Assembly: GCA_002496395.1 (NCBI GenBank)
Contig: DAJQ01000035.1
Span: 168,277-187,513, forward strand
Direction of reading: 5' to 3'
Origin: Methanocorpusculaceae archaeon UBA456
GTDB taxonomy: Archaea; Halobacteriota; Methanomicrobia; Methanomicrobiales; Methanocorpusculaceae
DNA length: 19,237 nucleotides
Below the pieces are notes generated by a model. It was not told the origin of the DNA, did not search any database, and worked only from the letters and a program-made list of their open reading frames with translations. Made by a program: the position numbers and the translations under genes. Shown piece by piece: positions 14,922 to 19,237 of the stretch. The stretch's first letter is position 1; each line of letters begins with the position of its first letter.

Positions 14922-14941
14922 TATGTATCATATGATACATA
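14922..14941. promoter_or_regulatory. 20-bp perfect palindrome, probable antitoxin operator
   Basis: TATGTATCATATGATACATA is its own reverse complement and ends 17 bases before the antitoxin ATG at 14959. A further half-site ATGATACA lies at 14905-14912. TATA-like TCTATATG at 14918-14925 overlaps it, so a bound dimer would block the promoter. Such self-repression is usual for type II toxin-antitoxin operons. Confidence 0.75.
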
Positions 14942-14958
14942 GATCATACGTGATTCGC

Positions 14959-15183
14959 ATGGCTGGCCAGATTACCTATAAGCGAATACCTGTATCGCCA
15001 TCAACATGGGAGAAGCTCTCGCTCATCAAGAAGCCGGGCGAAACATTCGATCAGCTCATCTCAAACCTTGTTTCAGAACGGGGGAAGCGGGATATCATCA
15101 GGCATGCAATGCATGTCAGCGAGGAAGGAGAGTATCTCTCTCTGGATGAAGCCCAGGAAGCCTGGGGCCTGGATGAGGATTGA
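14959..15183 (+). CDS. RelB-type antitoxin of a RelBE pair, 74 aa
   Basis: A small acidic protein that opens MAGQITYKRIPVSPSTWEKL and has an arc-like DNA-binding start followed by a helix (FDQLISNLVSERGKRD). Its tail ends in SLDEAQEAWGLDED. This is the build of archaeal RelB/VapB-like antitoxins: an N-terminal dimerising and DNA-binding part and a C-terminal toxin-binding tail. I chose ATG 14959 because the upstream in-frame codons from 14905 run through the palindromic operator. The TGA stop is directly followed by the toxin ATG, with no gap, so the two are translated together. It is expected to neutralise the toxin and to repress the operon through the palindrome at 14922. Confidence 0.8.
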   Translation: MAGQITYKRIPVSPSTWEKLSLIKKPGETFDQLISNLVSERGKRDIIRHAMHVSEEGEYLSLDEAQEAWGLDED

Positions 15184-15459
15184 ATGAGGATTGAGATCGA
15201 ACGGGCTGCCTGTGAATACGTCCTCGGACTTCCTCTGAAAAGCAGGCGTATCATCCTCCGCCATCTTCGGACACTTGAAGCTCTGGATACTCTCACTGGT
15301 GCCTCCGGCATTGAGCGGCTGGGCGGTGACATATATAGAATGCATGTCAGCCGCACGTACACTCTCATCTTTCGCATCTGCCCGGATCAGAGCCGTATCC
15401 GGGTGGTCGAGATTCTCCCGATAGATCTCGCACATAAACGGTATTTCCGATATAGATGA
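15184..15459 (+). CDS. RelE/ParE-family toxin, 91 aa
   Basis: Family features are clear. The opening strand is followed by a helical pair (EIERAACEYVLGLPLKSRRIILRHLRTLEAL), then the strands GIERLGGDIYRMHVSRTYTLIFRI and IRVVEILPIDLAHKRYFRY. R52, R57 and R64 lie on the strands, and H84-K-R-Y near the C-terminus fits the usual active-site region of RelE-like mRNA interferases. Length is typical (about 90). It starts at the base after the antitoxin stop, with GAGGATTGA serving as ribosome site inside the antitoxin's last codons. RelE toxins cleave ribosome-bound mRNA, whereas ParE relatives target gyrase. Sequence alone favours RelE but does not prove it. Confidence 0.85.
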   Translation: MRIEIERAACEYVLGLPLKSRRIILRHLRTLEALDTLTGASGIERLGGDIYRMHVSRTYTLIFRICPDQSRIRVVEILPIDLAHKRYFRYR

Positions 15460-15529
15460 GCGAGTACAGGCGTGAAGAGTTCGGTCTGGAGTATATCAAA
15501 TATTCGATCGATTGGGGGATGGTAGGGCT

Positions 15530-15769
15530 ATGAACCGTGCCATGATCCTGGAATCTATTGAAAAAGCCCTGTCAGACGCACGATATGAAGTAATCGAGGA
15601 TGAGGAGCCGTATTATGGGGAGGTTCCGGGACTTCCCGGGGTATATGCAACCGGCAGGAGCCTTGAAGAGTGCCAAGAAAACCTCAAGGAAGTGATAGAG
15701 GGGTGGATACTGGTCAGAAGAGAGCATAATCTGGGTGATGGAGGTTTCGAAAATGACGACAACCAATGA
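15530..15769 (+). CDS. HicB-like antitoxin, 79 aa
   Basis: The central segment is the HicB degenerate RNase-H-like fold: ARYEVIEDEEPYYGEVPGLP, then GVYATGRSLEECQENLKEVI and EGWILVRREH. The N-terminal 15 residues are helical (MNRAMILESIEKALSD). There is no obvious C-terminal ribbon-helix-helix DNA-binding domain, as in the short HicB variants. ATG 15530 follows GGGGGATGGTAGGG; a TTG at 15512 is also in frame. No HicA gene adjoins it. Instead, a 67-residue protein starts inside its last codons (15753) behind a strong GGAGGT. HicB proteins normally bind and silence HicA, so the partner here may be this second protein. Confidence 0.8.
   Translation: MNRAMILESIEKALSDARYEVIEDEEPYYGEVPGLPGVYATGRSLEECQENLKEVIEGWILVRREHNLGDGGFENDDNQ
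15740..15745 (+). promoter_or_regulatory. Ribosome binding site GGAGGT inside the HicB gene
   Basis: GGAGGT lies 7 nt before ATG 15753 and fixes that start over the upstream in-frame ATGs at 15735 and 15738. It sits within the coding end of the HicB-like gene, which points to coupled but independently initiated translation. Confidence 0.75.
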
Positions 15770-15956
15770 GATTCGGAAAGAGGGGATTTGCGCACTGAGC
15801 AAAGCTCTTGGATCTGTTGATATGGCTCGCTTTATTCAGAGCTATAAGTCTGGAAGTGGGGATTACACCAAAGAGCGGCATAAGCGGCCTCCTGACGATA
15901 CTGAAGCTTTGAAGGAACGATTACTTGAGAGAGAAAAACAGAGGAAGAAGTTCTAA
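15753..15956 (+). CDS. GDYTxER small protein, partner of HicB-like antitoxin, 67 aa
   Basis: The protein has two parts: a helical N-terminal half (NEIRKEGICALSKALGSVDM then ARFIQSY), followed by the tight motif GSGDYTKER (residues 34-42) and a charged helix (DDTEALKERLLEREKQRKK). Proteins with this EIRxxGxxAL...G-DYTxER layout are known to me as small uncharacterised proteins next to HicB-like genes in archaea and cyanobacteria; no activity is established. It overlaps the HicB-like gene by 17 bases and has a strong GGAGGT, so the two form an operon. A broken relative of the same family lies at 9950-10219. It may be a toxin, a DNA-binding co-regulator, or an antitoxin component. Confidence 0.75.
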   Translation: MTTTNEIRKEGICALSKALGSVDMARFIQSYKSGSGDYTKERHKRPPDDTEALKERLLEREKQRKKF

Positions 15957-16077
15957 TCCTTAAAAATCTGATTTACTTGAGATTTCAGGATTTTTCAAAA
16001 GATGCCCATAGGGGCACGTGGAGATTCGCTTGTCTCTCTTGTCTCAACTCGGGCCGCAACTAGGGCCGTGATTCTTT

Positions 16078-16113
16078 ACTTGTTCGGCTACTTGTTCGGC
16101 TACTTGTTCGGTT
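16078..16113. repeat. Three 12-bp tandem repeats
   Basis: ACTTGTTCGGCT occurs three times head to tail (third copy with one change). Read on the minus strand one frame gives VTEQVAEQVAEQV. Such TEQV repeats are known as linkers between the RecG-like and winged-helix parts of some AlbA_2 regulators. Here the open frame is short and ends soon after, so it would be a remnant at most. Confidence 0.6.
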
Positions 16114-16119
16114 ACATAT

Positions 16120-16365
16120 TCAATACTCTTCGATTGACTCCCCTTTGAGCGTATAACCTGTCCTTAACAACCTAAGATAGAATGGGGTGTCTGTCTCCCT
16201 GAGGTCTGATAATCGTTTGGATGTCAGGATGAGGATATGGGTCTCAACTCCCGCTTCCTCAGAGAGTTCCCTCTCCATCCTTGCCGCCATCATCTCGAGA
16301 TCGGCAAATACTCATCTTCGGGCACGAGAAGATAGAGTTCACGATTGTATTCATTCTTCGAAAAA
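16120..16365 (-). pseudogene. Nucleotidyltransferase-like remnant, frameshifted
   Basis: From about 16310 to the stop at 16120-16122 the minus strand reads DLEMMAARMERELSEEAGVE then THILILTSKRLSDLRETDTP, FYLRLLRTGYTLKGESIEEY. The pattern of a helix, an acidic H-I-L-I-L strand, and a terminal F-x-L-x-x-G-Y-x-L-x-G segment is that of the C-terminal half of MNT-type (minimal nucleotidyltransferase) domains. In an adjacent frame upstream (about 16306-16365) lies NRELYLLVPEDEYLPIS, resembling the central strand of the same fold, so a frameshift near 16310 is likely. The glycine-serine and catalytic aspartate motifs at the N-terminus are gone. MNT proteins often act as antitoxins of HEPN toxins; no HEPN gene is seen here. 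Confidence 0.6.
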
Positions 16366-16491
16366 TGTTTCCACTTCAGAAACAGATTGTTTCTGATTCG
16401 TGAACACATGGGCACACATTGGCATGAAGAGATGATACTTTCTTTACCCTGGAATACAGACTATAACTTGTTGAAGGCAATGTACAGGGAA

Positions 16492-16692
16492 ATGGAAATC
16501 CTATTCATTGCCTGGGAATCCCCGGAAGGAGGGTATGAGGCTCACTCGCTTGGCCACTCTATCTTTACCCAGGCCGACAATTACGAGGAACTGAAGGCCA
16601 TGGTGCATGATGCTGTATCCTGCCATTTTGAGGAGGATGAACGGCCCACCATTATCCGGCTTCACCAGGTTCTTCATCCAAGGGATGAATGA
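16492..16692 (+). CDS. Orphan HicB-like protein, 66 aa
   Basis: The sequence MEILFIAWESPEGGYEAHSL then GHSIFTQADNYEELKAMVHD, AVSCHFEEDERPTIIRLHQV belongs to a small HicB-superfamily group often mislabelled as 2-oxoisovalerate dehydrogenase. Family members usually begin near this methionine, so I chose ATG 16492; in-frame ATGs at 16480 and 16408 would add up to 28 residues of unlike character. Such proteins normally precede a HicA toxin gene. Here only short broken pieces follow (about 16715-16800), so it looks like an antitoxin left without its toxin. No membrane or signal sequence. Confidence 0.75.
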   Translation: MEILFIAWESPEGGYEAHSLGHSIFTQADNYEELKAMVHDAVSCHFEEDERPTIIRLHQVLHPRDE

Positions 16693-16896
16693 CTGAAATA
16701 TCGAATGTGGATGGCGACATATGTCAGCTGGATCAGAGATCTCTTGTTTATATCGCCAAAACACCGGCGGATCACGTATTAGTGAAGGTGTATCACTTTT
16801 TGATGAGGCAGTGGGTCAAAAACAGATAAGCGAATACAATAGCAGGGAGGCATCTTATACTCTACCAGGAGAGATATTCACAACGGGGATGTGCTC

Positions 16897-17124
16897 ATGA
16901 TACAGGCCATACGGAAAAAGGTGAAAATCGAATCCGATGGACTTATTCAGATCTATGTTCCCGAATTTGAACCCGGAACTATAGCCGATGTGATAGTGCT
17001 TGCGCCATCAGATACGAGAAAGAAAGGATCACTCACAAGCATTATTGGCAAAGGGCAAGGATGTTTTGCAAGTGCAGAGGAGGCTGACGCCTTTATCAGA
17101 AAAGAGCGTAGATCGTGGGAATAA
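16897..17124 (+). CDS. Orphan VapB-like antitoxin, 75 aa
   Basis: The N-terminal half is a swapped-hairpin type strand pair (IRKKVKIESDGLIQIYVPEF then EPGTIADVIVL). The C-terminal half carries a motif common in antitoxins paired with PIN-domain toxins (SIIGKGQGCFASAEEADAFI then RKERRSW). ATG 16897 has GGGGAT 6 nt upstream; GTG 16891 is an alternative. In intact modules the toxin gene starts within or just after the antitoxin stop. Here the next frame, starting VGIID at a GTG (17116) overlapping the stop, closes after about two dozen codons without PIN motifs. So the toxin is lost or elsewhere. Confidence 0.75.
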   Translation: MIQAIRKKVKIESDGLIQIYVPEFEPGTIADVIVLAPSDTRKKGSLTSIIGKGQGCFASAEEADAFIRKERRSWE

Positions 17125-17209
17125 TAGATCAGATAGAATGGAGATTGAATTCGCCGATCGAAATTGATCCCCCTTCCCTTTACCGTTGACATTTACTATC
17201 AACTTCCTC

Positions 17210-17400
17210 TCAATACCCCCTCTTCCCCGGGATCACCCCCCGGACCCCGCCCTTCGGATCATCCATATCCCCCTGATACCTCGGAATCACATGCAGATGC
17301 AGGTGCATAACGCTCTGCCCGGCCGCCGCCCCGATGTTCACCCCTATGTTGTAGCCGTCGGGGGCATACCGCTCGTCAAGCAGCCGACGGGCATGATTTG
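17210..17400 (-). pseudogene. HIT-family hydrolase fragment (C-terminal part)
   Basis: The minus strand reads HARRLLDERYAPDGYNIGVN then IGAAAGQSVMHLHLHVIPRY, QGDMDDPKGGVRGVIPGKRG. The histidine triad HLHLHVIPRY, the DGYNIGxNxGxxAGQ lead-in and the GGVRGVIP tail are unmistakable for HIT nucleotide hydrolases. The N-terminal 70-90 residues (the CIFC/dFxPxxPGHxLVIPKRH part) are absent. Upstream sequence is unrelated and soon meets a truncated RhuM gene. It is therefore headless and probably inactive, although an open frame reaches 17473. Confidence 0.85.
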
Positions 17401-17474
17401 CATGGATGAGAGAAGAGGGGAATGGATAACTTTTCGATGAGCCGGGTGGATCAAAAATAATGAGCGAAAACAAT

Positions 17475-17760
17475 AGTCAATAGAGCGTCTGACTTCACGT
17501 TCACCTTCGTTTTGAACTGTCAAGTATTTCTTGACAGTTGCCTGTGGAAGAAGTTCGCCTTCTGAGTATATGCTTTTGATATGGAGGCTGATGTTTTGTT
17601 TTGTTGTATTGAAGAGTTCTGCCATCTGCTGCTGGGTGAGCCATACTGATTCATCCTGAAAACGTACATTAAGCCTGAAAGTATCATCATTGGACTGGTA
17701 GATTAAAACCCGGCCCATTGGGGAGTCCTCTTTTATTGCAATCCCTTTTTTTTCTTTCAT
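17475..17760 (-). pseudogene. Truncated RhuM-family (virulence RhuM) gene
   Basis: The surviving part reads LIYQSNDDTFRLNVRFQDES then VWLTQQQMAELFNTTKQNIS, LHIKSIYSEGELLPQATVKK, YLTVQNEGEREVRRSIDYC. This is the N-terminal DNA-binding-like half of RhuM proteins (VWLTQxQMAELF, HIxNIxxEGEL, VQxEGxRxVxR). Intact members run to about 330 residues and continue with YNLDxIIxVGYRVxS; here homology stops at about 17475. The start may be ATG 17760, which follows a small ORF stop by two bases, or ATG 17718, preceded by GAGGA at 7 nt. The 3' end abuts the HIT fragment region, so a deletion or insertion joined two gene pieces. Confidence 0.8.
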
Positions 17761-17762
17761 TT

Positions 17763-17897
17763 TCAGATCACTCTGAGCTTTGTATCCGGCGCTATCGTTT
17801 TGAATAGCCCTTCGATGTTTAGTTTTTGCGGACTGCTCTTAAATGAGCCTTCACGGAATATCGCCCTGAGCGGTTTTTTCTCCGCAATCTTTCTCAT
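17763..17897 (-). CDS. Small ORF upstream of rhuM fragment, 44 aa
   Basis: A basic peptide (MRKIAEKKPLRAIFREGSFK and following, ending KLRVI). Its TGA is two bases before ATG 17760 of the RhuM fragment. A TATA-like CACATTTATTTCTTG on the minus strand lies about 28 nt before ATG 17897, which would suit a leaderless transcript. I know no family. It may be a genuine small antitoxin-like or DNA-binding gene, or chance. Confidence 0.4.
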   Translation of the reverse strand: MRKIAEKKPLRAIFREGSFKSSPQKLNIEGLFKTIAPDTKLRVI

Positions 17898-18023
17898 AAC
17901 CCAACTTTGCCATTAACAAGAAATAAATGTGTTCTTCGTGATGTTTGAATCGACCAAAATGCAAACAAAACTAAGAACTAATGAAATTGGATAGTATCAG
18001 TTTTTTCCTGTAAAATTAATTAA

Positions 18024-18064
18024 GGCCCTGTACCAAGTTATAATTGTAAAAGGAGAACAGAGCC
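18024..18064 (+). mobile_element. Probable left end of the IS256-type element
   Basis: GGCCCTGTACCAAG at 18024 resembles the usual GG-x-CTGT-type tip of IS256-family inverted repeats and lies 41 bases before the transposase ATG. The matching right end is outside the window, so neither the repeat nor a target duplication can be confirmed. AGGAG at 18051-18055 is the ribosome site. Confidence 0.45.
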
Positions 18065-19237
18065 ATGGATATGTATGATTTAGCACAAGATTATCTTTCC
18101 GATCCAAACGGTGTAATGCAGACCCTGTTGACAACTTTCATGAACATGGTTATGCGCTGTGAGGCTGAGAAACAAGCCGGAGCGGGATATTATGAGCGTT
18201 CTGAACACCGGACTGCCACAAGGAATGGCTATACAGAAAGAGGTTTAAAAACACGATACGGCGATATAAGGCTTCAGAAACCCGAATTTCGTGAGAAGCC
18301 ATTTCAGACAATCCTCTTTGAACGGTACTCACGAGTTGAACGCGCCGTCATTCTTGCAATCACCGAGTCATACATCAACGGTGTCTCGACCCGGAAGATC
18401 AATGAAGTGATGAAACACTTCGGGATTACCAACATCTGTCCGGACACCGTCTCCAGAATGGCCAAGGAACTTGACGGTGTTGTACAAGAATTCAGAAATC
18501 GTCCAATCGAGCATTCTTTCCCGTATTTAATCGTTGATGCAACGTATCTTAAGGTCCGCCGCGGTACCCGGGTCGTATCCCAGGCTCTTCTCATCACAGC
18601 CGGGATCCGGGAAGATGGGTTCCGTGAGATCCTCAGTATTGATCTGATGGATAGTGAGGGGGAAGGATTCTGGTTTGACCATTTCGAGATGCTTAAGGAA
18701 CGTGGTCTCCACGGGGTGCAACTCGTCATATCAGATGGTCACAAAGGGATTCAGAATGCGGTTAAAAGGGCTTTTCTCGGCTCAAGTTGGCAGATGTGTC
18801 ATGTCCATCTCCACAGGATCATCAAATCCAAGGGGATCAGGAAGAGCGATGTAAAAAATGTTGTTGAGATTGTCAAAAATGGAATCCAGGGTGATTTCCA
18901 GGCTCTCCAGAACGCCATACAACAGTTGGAAGAGATGGGATACAAGAGTGCCGCAGCAAGCCTTGAACTGTTCTCTACGGACCTCCTCAACTACCGGGCG
19001 TTCCCTGAAGAACACTGGAAACGTATCAGGACAACAAATATGCTGGAACGCGTGAATCTTGAGATTAAGAGGAGATCACGAAGTATTGGGGCTTTTCCAA
19101 ACGGTGATTCCGCGATGCGGCTAATAGGGTCGATCTTGATTGATAAGAACGAAGACTGGCTCTGTGGCAAACGATACCTGACGATACCCTCTCCGGTCGA
19201 TGAGATGGTCATATCGCCCAGAGAGTGTCCTGCAGCT
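18065..19237 (+). CDS. IS256-family transposase, 3' end outside window
   Basis: The frame is open for 391 codons to the last base. Family landmarks are YYERSEHRTATRNGY (residues 42-56), D158 in YLIVDATYLKVR, D224 in VISDGHKGIQNAV, CHVHLHRI at 245-252, and E328 in TTNMLERVNLEIKRRSRS with FPN soon after: the DDE catalytic set of IS256 (Mutator-like) enzymes. AGGAG lies 9 nt before ATG 18065. Typical length is about 390-420, so nearly the whole protein is present and it appears intact. It inserts and excises its element by cut-and-paste or copy-out. A fragment of a related transposase is found at 2354-2440. Confidence 0.95.
   Translation, partial: MDMYDLAQDYLSDPNGVMQTLLTTFMNMVMRCEAEKQAGAGYYERSEHRTATRNGYTERGLKTRYGDIRLQKPEFREKPFQTILFERYSRVERAVILAITESYINGVSTRKINEVMKHFGITNICPDTVSRMAKELDGVVQEFRNRPIEHSFPYLIVDATYLKVRRGTRVVSQALLITAGIREDGFREILSIDLMDSEGEGFWFDHFEMLKERGLHGVQLVISDGHKGIQNAVKRAFLGSSWQMCHVHLHRIIKSKGIRKSDVKNVVEIVKNGIQGDFQALQNAIQQLEEMGYKSAAASLELFSTDLLNYRAFPEEHWKRIRTTNMLERVNLEIKRRSRSIGAFPNGDSAMRLIGSILIDKNEDWLCGKRYLTIPSPVDEMVISPRECPAA

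Overview
The window reads as an archaeal chromosome segment, most likely from a methanogen of the Methanomicrobiales. This is an inference. It rests on TATA-type boxes about 25 nt upstream of several starts, a tRNA-Phe without encoded CCA, occasional GGAGGT-type ribosome binding sites, and archaeal-looking DHH phosphoesterase and toxin-antitoxin families. No universal marker gene is present to fix the taxon.

Left part (1-6600): an unrecognised 243-residue protein (117-848) is followed by a scrambled remnant of the C-terminal end of a DHH phosphoesterase gene. The intact DHH gene lies at 6580-7617, and beside it is a broken copy of the 3' end of the first gene (6447-6593). So one convergent gene pair occurs twice, each copy broken in the opposite partner. 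Between the copies lies an island of about 5.5 kb. It holds a polytopic membrane protein, a fragment of an IS256-type transposase, an 870-residue protein with a zinc-ribbon head and a long beta-helix body, and a small TPR protein whose TATA box sits between twin repeats.

Middle part (6580-14673): the DHH phosphoesterase, tRNA-Phe(GAA), a small orphan protein with a strong hairpin behind it, and a Schlafen/AlbA_2-RecG-like-winged-helix regulator. Next come two minus-strand accessory genes, one with a pentapeptide minisatellite and one a frameshifted relative of the gene at 15753. A non-coding stretch of about 0.7 kb carries paired palindromes of the form GTATGA-N4-TCATAC. A PD-(D/E)XK nuclease-like gene converges on a NERD-nuclease/SF1-helicase gene; both have a defence-island flavour.

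Right part (14880-19237): a toxin-antitoxin zone in several states of decay. An intact RelBE-like pair lies behind a perfect 20-bp palindrome. A HicB-like gene is coupled to a small GDYTxER-motif protein in place of HicA. Then come a frameshifted nucleotidyltransferase remnant, an orphan HicB-like gene, an orphan VapB-like antitoxin, a truncated RhuM gene butted against a headless HIT gene, and an IS256-family transposase that runs off the right edge.

The most promising leads are the HicB/GDYTxER pair, the paired-palindrome region at 11144-11384, the apparently intracellular zinc-ribbon/beta-helix protein, and the reciprocal duplication that brackets the island.
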